Shown here: positions 1 to 6,500 of the stretch, one piece after another | Position numbering within the stretch: the first letter of the stretch is position 1 | How the letters are laid out: each line of letters opens with the position of its first letter | Assembly (NCBI GenBank): GCA_022709625.1 | Contig: JAKLIL010000030.1 | Coordinates: 1 to 11,328 of the forward strand | From: Verrucomicrobiota bacterium | GTDB lineage: Bacteria; Verrucomicrobiota; Kiritimatiellia; CAIQIC01; Lenti-01 | DNA length: 11,328 nucleotides | Direction of reading: 5' to 3' | Program-made: the position numbers and the translations under genes | The notes under the pieces: generated by a model | Told to the model about the DNA's origin: nothing | Databases searched by the model: none | What the model saw: only the letters and a program-made list of their open reading frames with translations

Positions 1-1200
1 CCGGAAGAGCGCCTGCACAGCCGCCGCATCGCTTGCCGCCAGCGACTGGGCATCCAGCGCCGCGTTGCCTTCGCGGATGCAATCGAACAGCGCCGCCAGC
101 GCGGCCGAGACGTTCAAATCGTCGTCCATGGCCGCCGCGAAACGGTCGGCGGCCGCCTGCGCCCACCTGGGCAGCGCGGCGGGCGACGCGCCGGCCGCGG
201 CCGCCGCCAGCCGCGCCGTGAATTCGTCCACGCGCCGCAACGCCGTGCGCGCGGCGTCGAGCCCGGCGAACGTGAAATTGAGGGGCGCGCGGTAGTGCGT
301 CGCCAGCAGTTCGTAGCGCACCTCGCGGCCGGTATGGCCGCGCGCCAGCACGTCGCGCAAAGTGTGGAAATTCCCGCGCGACTTCGACATTTTCTGGCCG
401 TCCACCATGAGATGCGCGCAATGGAGCCAGTAGGCGGCGAAGGGCTGGCCGTTGGCGGCCTCGCTCTGCGCGATTTCGTCCTCGTGGTGCGGGAAGATGT
501 TGTCCACGCCGCCGGTATGGATGTCGAAGCTAGGCCCGAGGTACTTTTGGCTCATCGCGGAACACTCGACGTGCCAGCCCGGCCGGCCCCGGCCCCACGG
601 CGAATCCCAGGCTACGGCGCCGTCCTGCGCGTCCCACGCCTTCCACAGGGCGAAATCGGCGACGTTTTCCTTGTCGTACTCGTCCGCGGCAATCCGGCCG
701 CCCGCGCGCATGCCGGCGCGGTCCAGACGGGCCAACTTGCCGTAGGCGGGCCATTTGGCGATGCTGAAATAAACCGAACCATCGTCCGACCGGTAGGCAT
801 AGCCTTTGTCGAGCAGCGTCTGGATCAAGGCAATCATCTCGGGCACGTGGTCCGTCGCGGCCGGATAATGCTCGGCCGGCTCGATGTTCAGGGCGCGGAC
901 GTCCTCGAAAAAAGCCTGTTTGTACTGCGCCGTGAAATCGGCCAGCGTCCGCCCCGCCTTCTGGGAATCCCGAATGGTTTTGTCGTCGACGTCCGTCAGG
1001 TTCATCACCTGCGTGACGCGATAGCCCTGGAACTCCAGCCAGCGGCGGAGGAGGTCCTCGAAGACGTACGCCCGGAAATTGCCGATGTGCGCGAAGTGGT
1101 AGACGGTCGGCCCGCAGGTGTACATCCGCACCTGCCCGGCGTGCCGCGGCTGGAAATCCTCCAGTTGGCGCGACAGGGTGTTGTAGACGCGGAAACTCAT
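1..1200 (-). CDS. cysS: Cysteinyl-tRNA synthetase (3' end cut by window edge)
   Basis: Cytoplasmic class I aminoacyl-tRNA synthetase that charges tRNA-Cys with cysteine. The reading frame is open for 400 codons from the ATG at 1198-1200 to the left edge. The family is about 460-500 residues, so roughly the last 60-100 (anticodon-binding end) are missing. Visible hallmarks are the CGPTVY segment (C29-Y34), the HIGH-type signature HIGN (38-41), NLTDVDDK (67-74), WHVECSAMS (209-217), FPHHEDE (236-242) and KMSKS (270-274). The zinc ligands expected from the E. coli enzyme are all present: C29, C213, H238 and E242. The start is well supported: a GGGGGAGGG Shine-Dalgarno (1207-1215) lies 6 nt upstream, and the ATG overlaps the clpC stop as ATGA (1197-1200). 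It is the fourth gene of the mcsA-mcsB-clpC operon and is probably translationally coupled to clpC. In B. subtilis cysS lies several genes downstream of clpC, so the linkage has a loose precedent. Confidence 0.97.
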   Translation of the reverse strand, partial: MSFRVYNTLSRQLEDFQPRHAGQVRMYTCGPTVYHFAHIGNFRAYVFEDLLRRWLEFQGYRVTQVMNLTDVDDKTIRDSQKAGRTLADFTAQYKQAFFEDVRALNIEPAEHYPAATDHVPEMIALIQTLLDKGYAYRSDDGSVYFSIAKWPAYGKLARLDRAGMRAGGRIAADEYDKENVADFALWKAWDAQDGAVAWDSPWGRGRPGWHVECSAMSQKYLGPSFDIHTGGVDNIFPHHEDEIAQSEAANGQPFAAYWLHCAHLMVDGQKMSKSRGNFHTLRDVLARGHTGREVRYELLATHYRAPLNFTFAGLDAARTALRRVDEFTARLAAAAAGASPAALPRWAQAAADRFAAAMDDDLNVSAALAALFDCIREGNAALDAQSLAASDAAAVQALFR

Positions 1201-3758
1201 TCCGCGCCCTCCCCCTTCTTTTTGCGCCGGGCCGGTTTCTCCGCCGCGGGCGCGGCGTCGGCCGGCGGCGGGGGCGGCACGGCCCCGCCCGCGGGCGGAT
1301 GGAACACCAGACGGTCGTCGCCGGATTCCACTTCGACGATTTCGCCGTTGTCGATCTGGCCGCGGAGAATCTCCTCGGCCAGCACGTTTTCCAGATAGCG
1401 TTCCACGGCCCGGCGGAGCTGGCGCGCGCCGTATTGCCGGTCGTAGCCCTTGGCCATCAGGAAATCGAACGCCGACGGCAACACCGACAGCTTGATCTCC
1501 CGCGCCTTGAGACGCGCCGCCACCTTGCCGACTTCGATTTCGAGGATGGTGCGCACGTCTTCCGGCTGCAACTGCCGGAAAACGATGACCTCCTCCACGC
1601 GGTTGAGCAGTTCGGGGCGGAAATTCTGCTTGGCCGTTTCCAGCATCTGCTCGCGCAGCTTGCCGTAGTCGGCTTCCGCCGTCTGGCCGCCGAAACCGAG
1701 GCCGGCGCCGCGGCGGGCGAGGTCGGAACCGATGTTGGAGGTCATGATGATGATGGTGTTGCGGAAATCCACCGCGCGACCGAGGCCATCGGTCAACCGG
1801 CCTTCCTCGAGGATCTGCAGCAGCATGTGCATGACGTCGGGATGCGCCTTTTCGATCTCGTCGAACAGCACCACGGAGTAGGGCCGGCGGCGGACCCGTT
1901 CGGTCAGTTGCCCGCCTTCCTCGTAGCCGACGTAGCCGGGCGGCGATCCCACCAGGCGCGACGCGTTGAATTTCTCCATGTATTCGGACATGTCGATCTG
2001 GATGAGCGCGTCGGGGCTGTTGAACATGAACTCCGCCAGCGACTTCGCCAACAGGGTCTTGCCCACCCCGGTCGGCCCGAGGAAGATGAACGAACCGATC
2101 GGCCGGCGCGGATCCTTGAGGTCGGCCCGGGACCGCCGCAGCGCCTTGCAGATGGACGAAATGGCGTCCCCCTGGCCAATGACCGTCTTGGAAAGCACGC
2201 CTTCCATTTCCAGCAGCTTGGCGGTTTCCTTCTGCTCCATTTTCTCGAGGGGCACGCCCGTCCACTTCGAAACGATCAGCCGGACGTCGTCCTCGCCCAC
2301 GTCCACGACGACTTCGTTGTGGCTGCGACGCCACTCCGCCAGCGCCTGCTCGTGCTCGGCGCGGAGCTTGCGCTCTTCGTCGCGCAGCTTCGCGGCTTCC
2401 TCGAACTGTTCGGCCTGGATCGCCTGGTTCCGCCTGGCCAGCAGCGCCGCGATGGCTTTTTCGCGCTCCTTCACGTGGGTGGGCCGCGTCATGGAGCCGA
2501 TACGCGCCCGCGCGCCGGCTTCGTCGATGACGTCGATGGCCTTGTCGGGCAGGAAGCGGTCCTGGAGATAGCGGGCGGACAAGCGCACCGCCGCCGCCAG
2601 GGCTTCGTCGCTGTAGCGGACGTGGTGGTGGGCTTCGTAGCGGCCGCGCAGGCCCCGGAGAATCTCGACGGCTTCCTCCTGGGACGGTTCGCGCACCATG
2701 ACGCTCTGGAACCGGCGCTCCAGAGCCGCGTCCTTCTCGATGAATTTCCGGTATTCGTTCAACGTGGTCGCGCCGACCACCTGCAGTTCGCCGCGCGACA
2801 GGGCGGGTTTGAGAATGTTGGCCGCGTCCATCGCCCCTTCGGCGCTGCCGGCGCCGACGAGGCTGTGCAGCTCGTCCACGAAGAGGATCACGTTCTTGGC
2901 GCGGCGGATCTCGTCCATGACCGCCTTGATGCGCTCTTCGAACTGGCCGCGGTATTTCGTGCCGGCCACCATGAGCGCCAGATCGAGCGCAATCACCCGT
3001 TTGCCGTGCAGCAGTTCCGGCACCTCGCCGTTGGCGATGGCTTGCGCCAAGCCTTCGGCGATCGCCGTCTTGCCGACGCCGGCCTCGCCCAGCAGGGCCG
3101 GATTGTTCTTCGTCCGCCGGCAGAGGATGCGCATGACGCGCTCGATTTCGTCCGCACGGCCGATGACCGGATCCAAGGCCCCTTTGTCCGCCAGCGCCGT
3201 CAGGTCGCGGCCGAAGGTGGACAGCGCCGGGGTCTTCTGGTCCCGGGCCCCGCCCGCCACCTTGCCCTCGGGCGATGCGTCGCCGGATTCGGCTTCCGGC
3301 TCCTCGCGCCGGCCGGGTTCGTAGTTCGGGTCCAATTCCTTCAGCACCGCCTGGCGCGTCTTCTCGACGTCGACGTTCAGATTGGCCAGCACGCGGGCCG
3401 CCACGCCCTCGCCTTCCCGCAGCAGGCCCAGCAGGACATGCTCCGTGCCCACGAATTCCACATTCATGGCGCGCGCCTCGGTGCCGGCCAGCGCAAGGAC
3501 CTTCTTGACCCGCGGCGTGTACGGCACGTTGCCGACCGTTTTCATGTCCGAGCCCACGCCGACGGCTTTCTCGACCTCCAGCCGCACCGTCTCCAGATCC
3601 AGGCCCATGCGCCGCAGCACGGTCACGGCCACGCCCTGGCCCAGGGCAATGAGACCCAGCAGGAGGTGTTCCGTGCCGATATAGCCATGGTTGAACCGGT
3701 CGGCTTCCTGCCGCGCCAGTTGCAGCACTTGCTGCGCTCGGGGAGTGAAATTGTTCAT
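1197..3758 (-). CDS. clpC: ATP-dependent Clp protease ATP-binding subunit ClpC
   Basis: Hsp100/AAA+ unfoldase (853 aa) that threads substrates into the ClpP peptidase; in organisms with McsB it selects phosphoarginine-marked proteins. Domains in order: two N-terminal Clp_N repeats (about 3-140), AAA-1 with Walker A GEAGVGKT (224-231) and Walker B ILFVDELH (291-298), a middle domain with a UVR-type coiled coil (about 430-482), AAA-2 with Walker A GPTGVGKT (561-568) and Walker B VVLFDEIEK (629-637), then the C-terminal D2-small domain. An LGF tripeptide (687-689) fits the ClpP-docking loop. E30 and E106, in the two GTEH motifs, align with the glutamates reported to bind phosphoarginine in B. 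subtilis ClpC. The C-terminus ends in an unusual proline/alanine run followed by a lysine/arginine cluster (about 821-853). The start is chosen at 3758: AAGGAT lies 3 nt upstream, homology begins at residue 1, and the ATG overlaps the mcsB stop (ATGA). The frame stays open further upstream to 4523, but that extension is shadow sequence inside mcsB. Confidence 0.97.
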   Translation of the reverse strand: MNNFTPRAQQVLQLARQEADRFNHGYIGTEHLLLGLIALGQGVAVTVLRRMGLDLETVRLEVEKAVGVGSDMKTVGNVPYTPRVKKVLALAGTEARAMNVEFVGTEHVLLGLLREGEGVAARVLANLNVDVEKTRQAVLKELDPNYEPGRREEPEAESGDASPEGKVAGGARDQKTPALSTFGRDLTALADKGALDPVIGRADEIERVMRILCRRTKNNPALLGEAGVGKTAIAEGLAQAIANGEVPELLHGKRVIALDLALMVAGTKYRGQFEERIKAVMDEIRRAKNVILFVDELHSLVGAGSAEGAMDAANILKPALSRGELQVVGATTLNEYRKFIEKDAALERRFQSVMVREPSQEEAVEILRGLRGRYEAHHHVRYSDEALAAAVRLSARYLQDRFLPDKAIDVIDEAGARARIGSMTRPTHVKEREKAIAALLARRNQAIQAEQFEEAAKLRDEERKLRAEHEQALAEWRRSHNEVVVDVGEDDVRLIVSKWTGVPLEKMEQKETAKLLEMEGVLSKTVIGQGDAISSICKALRRSRADLKDPRRPIGSFIFLGPTGVGKTLLAKSLAEFMFNSPDALIQIDMSEYMEKFNASRLVGSPPGYVGYEEGGQLTERVRRRPYSVVLFDEIEKAHPDVMHMLLQILEEGRLTDGLGRAVDFRNTIIIMTSNIGSDLARRGAGLGFGGQTAEADYGKLREQMLETAKQNFRPELLNRVEEVIVFRQLQPEDVRTILEIEVGKVAARLKAREIKLSVLPSAFDFLMAKGYDRQYGARQLRRAVERYLENVLAEEILRGQIDNGEIVEVESGDDRLVFHPPAGGAVPPPPPADAAPAAEKPARRKKKGEGAE

Positions 3759-4813
3759 GGTATCCTTTTGGCCAGCGGCTTTGGCGGCCGCCGCAATTCG
3801 CCGCGCAACCGCTTGGCCCGTTCCATATCCCGTTCTGCCGCGGTCAGATTGCGGCCGACCGCCGCCTGCAAATGGGCCGGCTGCACCTCGCGCAGCAAGC
3901 GGTCCACCTGCGGCATGCCGATGCCCCGCACCAGGCCGAGGGCTATGCCCAGCCGCAGTTCCGAAAGCCGCTCGAGGGCCTCTTGCGCCGTCATCAGGCG
4001 CGCCGCGCCCAGAATCCCCGCGGCGCGCGCCGCCAGATCCTCGGCGAACGTCCGGCGTTCCCGCCGCAGCCGTTCGCGGGCGTTCTGCTCGTGCCCCGCG
4101 ACCTCTTTGACGATCGCTTCCAAATCCTCGATGGTCCGCGATTCCGGAACGCCGAGGGTGAGTTGGTTCGAAATCTGGAACATGTGCCCGAGGGCGGCCG
4201 TGCCTTCGCCCCAGCGGCCGCGCACCGCTAGGCCGATCTTGCCCAGGCCGTTCACGATGGGATCCATCTCGCCCATCAAGACGAGCGCCGGCAGATGCAT
4301 CAACACGCTCGCGCGCATCCCCGTGCCGACGTTGGAAGGACAACTGGTCAGAAAGCCCAAGGCGGCGGAAAAGGCGTAGTCGAGCCGGCGCTCGAGCGCG
4401 TCGTCGAGCGCATCGGCATCCGCCCACGCGACCCGCAGGGCCAAGCCCGGCCGCAGGGCCTGGATCCGCAGGTGGTCCTCTTCGTTGACCATGGCCGAGC
4501 GCTGGCAATCGAGGCTCAGGCACACGGCCGAATCGGGCCGCCCCTCCAGCAGGGCGTGGCTGATCAGATGGTCTTCAAACAGTTGCTGGCGTTCCAGCGG
4601 CGTGCAGGCGGCCAGCAAGCGCTGGTCGGGCAGCGGCTCCTGCGCCGCCGCCCGGACGCGGGCCACGACATCTTGGCGCACGGCGGGCGAGGCCTTGTCC
4701 GGAAACGGCACTCCGCGCAGGTTGCGCGCCAGCCGGATGCGGCTGCTGAGCGTAATGCCAAAGGCGTCTTCGTAAACGGCCTCCGGCCCGGGCACGGGCA
4801 TCCGCTCGTTCAT
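3755..4813 (-). CDS. mcsB: Protein-arginine kinase McsB
   Basis: Phosphagen-kinase-fold enzyme (352 aa) that phosphorylates arginine side chains on proteins, marking them for ClpC-ClpP. Visible motifs: the ATP-phosphate-binding SRIRLARN (24-31), the NEEDHLRI loop (110-117) with the catalytic glutamate region, CPSNVGTGMR (158-167), and QISNQLTLG (213-221), all typical of McsB. The sequence RDMERA (328-333) fits the RDXXRA motif of the allosteric phosphoarginine pocket that distinguishes McsB from metabolic arginine and creatine kinases. The start is placed at 4813 because family homology begins there, a GGGGGAAG Shine-Dalgarno lies about 7 nt upstream, and the ATG overlaps the mcsA stop as ATGA; the frame is open further upstream but only inside mcsA. 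The stop (3755-3757) overlaps the clpC start in the same way. The residue set predicts an active kinase; activity itself is inferred. Confidence 0.96.
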   Translation of the reverse strand: MNERMPVPGPEAVYEDAFGITLSSRIRLARNLRGVPFPDKASPAVRQDVVARVRAAAQEPLPDQRLLAACTPLERQQLFEDHLISHALLEGRPDSAVCLSLDCQRSAMVNEEDHLRIQALRPGLALRVAWADADALDDALERRLDYAFSAALGFLTSCPSNVGTGMRASVLMHLPALVLMGEMDPIVNGLGKIGLAVRGRWGEGTAALGHMFQISNQLTLGVPESRTIEDLEAIVKEVAGHEQNARERLRRERRTFAEDLAARAAGILGAARLMTAQEALERLSELRLGIALGLVRGIGMPQVDRLLREVQPAHLQAAVGRNLTAAERDMERAKRLRGELRRPPKPLAKRIP

Positions 4814-5328
4814 GGCTGGGCTTCCCCCGGCGGCAACGCTTTGATCTGGTCGCGCAGCTTGGCCGCCCGTTCGTAGTTTTCCGCCGCGACGGCCTGGTCC
4901 AGTTCGCGGCGCAAACGCGCCAGCTCCACCGAATTCTTCAAACCGGCCGAGGCCCGGCGCGGCACCTTGCCGAGATGCTGGTCGCCATGCTGCAAGGAAA
5001 CGACGACCGGCAGCATTTCCGCCGCGAACACCTCGTAGCACCGGTCGCATCCCAGCCGGCCGCGCTTGAGGATTTCCATCCGCGTCGTGCCGCAGGCCGG
5101 ACAGGCCGCGGGCCCGGCGGCGTCCGGACGGTCCAAGGTGTCCTTGAGTTGCGCCAACTGCGCTTTGAGGTTTTCCATCATGCCGCCGAGATCCAACGGC
5201 TGGGCATGGACATCGAGCCCCTTCTGCGCGGCGCATTCCTCGCAGAGGTGGTGCTTATGGATCTTCCCGTCCACCACGTGGGTCAGGTGGACGGTCGCCT
5301 CCTTTTCATGACAGCTCTCGCACAACAT
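4810..5328 (-). CDS. mcsA: McsA-like zinc-binding activator of McsB with UVR motif
   Basis: Small adaptor (172 aa) that in Firmicutes binds and activates the McsB kinase. Four CxxC pairs are visible: C3/C6, C29/C32, C76/C79 and C94/C97, which can build two zinc-ribbon modules separated by a predicted helix (about 48-66). The C-terminus carries a UvrB/UvrC-type helical hairpin (about 135-165, with the ENYERAAKLRDQI core), related to the UVR segment in the ClpC middle domain. The start ATG at 5328 gives the expected MLCESC N-terminus; no convincing Shine-Dalgarno precedes it. It is the promoter-proximal gene of the operon as seen here, and its stop overlaps the mcsB start by 4 bases. No ctsR lies immediately upstream; the next gene is divergent. 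Confidence 0.94.
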   Translation of the reverse strand: MLCESCHEKEATVHLTHVVDGKIHKHHLCEECAAQKGLDVHAQPLDLGGMMENLKAQLAQLKDTLDRPDAAGPAACPACGTTRMEILKRGRLGCDRCYEVFAAEMLPVVVSLQHGDQHLGKVPRRASAGLKNSVELARLRRELDQAVAAENYERAAKLRDQIKALPPGEAQP

Positions 5329-5434
5329 TGCCGCGGAAACCTACCACGCCGCGAACGGCGATTCCAGCTTCAAAACCGCCGGCGCCCGCCCGATTTGTGT
5401 TCGCATTTAGGGCGATCCGTCCTACTATGTTTCC
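5329..5434. promoter_or_regulatory. Divergent intergenic region between mcsA and the 62-aa ORF
   Basis: This 106-bp region must carry the promoters for the leftward mcsA operon and the rightward small-ORF/HIT operon unless these genes are read through. Rightward, TTCGCA (5400-5405) and TACTAT (5423-5428), separated by 17 nt, each match 4 of 6 sigma-70 consensus positions. That would start transcription almost on the ATG at 5435 and give a nearly leaderless message. No convincing leftward promoter was found. On the mcsA leader strand, CGCCG-TTCG-CGGCG (5347-5360) can form a 5-bp hairpin. I saw neither CtsR heptad repeats nor a CIRCE (HrcA) element, so control by the usual Firmicute repressor is not supported here. 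Confidence 0.35.
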
Positions 5435-5446
5435 ATGAAATGGAAA
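5430..5446. repeat. Perfect 7-bp inverted repeat spanning the start codon of the 62-aa ORF
   Basis: TTTCCAT-GAA-ATGGAAA is a perfect 7-bp inverted repeat with a 3-base spacer, lying just downstream of the candidate -10 box (5423-5428) and covering the ATG at 5435. It could be an operator half-site pair or an mRNA hairpin masking the start codon. A chance occurrence is also possible, so function is unproven. Confidence 0.4.
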
Positions 5447-5623
5447 GCCGTCGCCGCCGCGCTGTGGTTGCCGACCAAGGCCTGTTTCGACCTCACCTTG
5501 GCGGAACGCCGCTTTCTGCTGGGATTGCTGGTGCTGGCCTGTCTTGGCATCGGAGCCCGCTGGTTCCACCAGCGCACCGATAGGCCCGGCCCCTACGTCC
5601 CGCCCCCGGAGCAAGCCCCATGA
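5435..5623 (+). CDS. Small single-pass membrane protein, unknown function
   Basis: A 62-residue ORF I do not recognise as a named family. It has one strong hydrophobic segment (about 27-44) preceded by a charged LTLAERR stretch and followed by Arg/His and a proline-rich tail (51-62). By the positive-inside rule the orientation is unclear, because positive charges lie on both sides. Support for being real: it starts just after the only candidate promoter on this strand, and its TGA overlaps the ATG of the HIT gene as ATGA (5620-5623), the same coupling seen in the opposite operon. There is no visible Shine-Dalgarno. The layout (helix, then basic and proline-rich linker) resembles the membrane anchor of ComEA-type proteins without the DNA-binding domain; that comparison is only suggestive. 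Confidence 0.6.
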   Translation: MKWKAVAAALWLPTKACFDLTLAERRFLLGLLVLACLGIGARWFHQRTDRPGPYVPPPEQAP

Positions 5624-6039
5624 CCGACTGCGTCTTTTGCCGAATCGTCGCCGGCGCCGTGCCGGCCATCAAGCTCTACGAGGACGCCGACACCCTCGCC
5701 TTCATGGACATCGGCCCCGTCGTCAAGGGCCACGCCCTCGTGATTCCCAAAACCCACTACAACCCCCTGGCCCAGACGCCCGACGACGTCTTGGCCCAGG
5801 TCATCGCCGTCGTCCGGCGCATCGCGCAGGCCCAGCAGGCCGGACTCGGCGCCGACGGCGTCAACGTGCACCAGGCCAACGGCGCCGCCGCGGGCCAAGT
5901 CGTGCCCCATCTCCATTTCCACGTCGTGCCGCGCTTCAAGCACGATGGCCACCACTGGAACTGGACGCCCCACCCCTATGGCGACCTCGCCGAAGCCGCC
6001 GCCCTCGCCGACCGCATCAAGGCCGCCCTGCCCCGCTGA
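5620..6039 (+). CDS. HIT family protein (histidine-triad nucleotide hydrolase/transferase)
   Basis: A 139-aa cytoplasmic histidine-triad protein; the family hydrolyses nucleotide phosphoramidates, adenylates or dinucleotides. The N-terminal CVFC (C4, C7) together with H46 and H97 matches the structural zinc site found in many bacterial HIT proteins. The catalytic triad motif is HLHFHVV (97-103), with H99 as the expected nucleophile, and VIPKTHY (41-47) and NVHQANG (82-88) are typical HIT strands. The length is normal for an HIT protein with a short C-terminal helix (122-137). The start overlaps the stop of the 62-aa membrane protein by 4 bases, and the next gene follows after 4 bases, so all three are likely co-transcribed. 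The exact substrate cannot be read from the sequence. Confidence 0.95.
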   Translation: MTDCVFCRIVAGAVPAIKLYEDADTLAFMDIGPVVKGHALVIPKTHYNPLAQTPDDVLAQVIAVVRRIAQAQQAGLGADGVNVHQANGAAAGQVVPHLHFHVVPRFKHDGHHWNWTPHPYGDLAEAAALADRIKAALPR

Positions 6040-6043
6040 CCCG

Positions 6044-6463
6044 ATGGACAATCCCTCCTTTGCCGAAGCCGTGGCCCGCATCTGCGCCCGCGATCGCCGC
6101 TACGCATCCGAAGCCTATCTCTTCTTGAACGAGGGCCTGGGGCGCACGCTCAAGCTCGTGCAGGAAAAGGAAAACCGCTACCGTCAAATATCCGGCGCCG
6201 AACTGTCCGCCGGCTTGCGCGCCTACGCCTTGGAGCAGTTCGGGCCCTTGGCCATGACGGTGTTGGGCCGCTGGGGTATCCGCACCACGCGCGATTTCGG
6301 CGAAATCGTCTTTGCCCTCCTCCACGCCGGCCTGCTGGGCAAGACCGAAGAGGACAAGATCGAAGACTTCGACGATCTCTACGACTTCGACGCCGCGTTC
6401 CGCGCCCCCTTCCGTCCCAAGCGCCGTCCCCGCGCCGCCCGCGCGTCGGCCAAACATTCCTGA
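6044..6463 (+). CDS. Minf_1886 family protein (PVC-associated, uncharacterised)
   Basis: A 139-aa protein resembling the uncharacterised Minf_1886 family (TIGR04138), reported mainly from Planctomycetes and Verrucomicrobia. The recognisable core runs from SGAELSAGLRAYALEQFG (50-67) through GIRTTRDFGEIVF (77-89) and AGLLGKTEEDKIEDF (93-107) to DDLYDFDAAF (108-117). The N-terminus (RRYASEAYLFLNEGL, 18-32) also fits. The tail (about 118-139) is rich in arginine, proline and alanine and may be flexible or bind nucleic acid. No transmembrane segment or signal peptide is visible and no catalytic motif is evident. The start at 6044 is preferred over an in-frame ATG at 5945, which would overlap the HIT gene deeply; there is no clear Shine-Dalgarno, so coupling to the HIT stop 4 bases upstream is likely. 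The family assignment is from memory of the motif pattern. Confidence 0.85.
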   Translation: MDNPSFAEAVARICARDRRYASEAYLFLNEGLGRTLKLVQEKENRYRQISGAELSAGLRAYALEQFGPLAMTVLGRWGIRTTRDFGEIVFALLHAGLLGKTEEDKIEDFDDLYDFDAAFRAPFRPKRRPRAARASAKHS

Positions 6464-6500
6464 CGCCGTCCTCCGCGGCGGATCCGCCTCCGGTTCGCGG
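6464..6500. terminator. Convergent gene junction with a short GC palindrome
   Basis: The 37 bp between the converging Minf_1886-family and gcvH genes contain the 12-bp palindrome GGCGGATCCGCC (6477-6488). It lacks a T-tract on either side and forms only a 4-bp stem around GATC, so it is a weak candidate for a bidirectional terminator. Confidence 0.2.

Noticed and set aside
1..300. Short plus-strand frames at 33-221 and 65-295
   Set aside because: They are antisense to the continuous cysteinyl-tRNA synthetase frame, which runs to the left edge, and their translations are low-complexity Pro/Arg/Ala-rich.
1299..4379. A 1026-codon open frame on the plus strand, antisense to clpC and mcsB
   Set aside because: It lies opposite genes with unmistakable domain and motif content, its translation has the His/Arg/Ala/Gly-rich look of a GC-rich shadow frame, and it has no recognisable domain. 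Long stop-free antisense frames are expected at this base composition.
3759..4523. A 255-codon N-terminal extension of ClpC
   Set aside because: The extension lies wholly within mcsB in another frame, is arginine/glycine/alanine-rich without homology, and the internal ATG at 3758 has a Shine-Dalgarno, matches the family N-terminus and forms the ATGA overlap.
5329..5434. CtsR or CIRCE operator controlling the mcsA operon
   Set aside because: I looked for GGTCAAA-type heptad direct repeats and the TTAGCACTC/GAGTGCTAA pair and found neither.
5306..5614. A 102-codon minus-strand frame across the divergent intergenic region
   Set aside because: It overlaps the start of mcsA and the whole coding part of the 62-aa ORF on the other strand, has a low-complexity glycine/arginine-rich translation and shows no start signals.
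6477..6488. GGCGGATCCGCC palindrome as a strong bidirectional terminator
   Set aside because: Only a 4-bp stem forms once a loop is allowed, and no T-tract follows on either strand; kept only as a low-confidence note.
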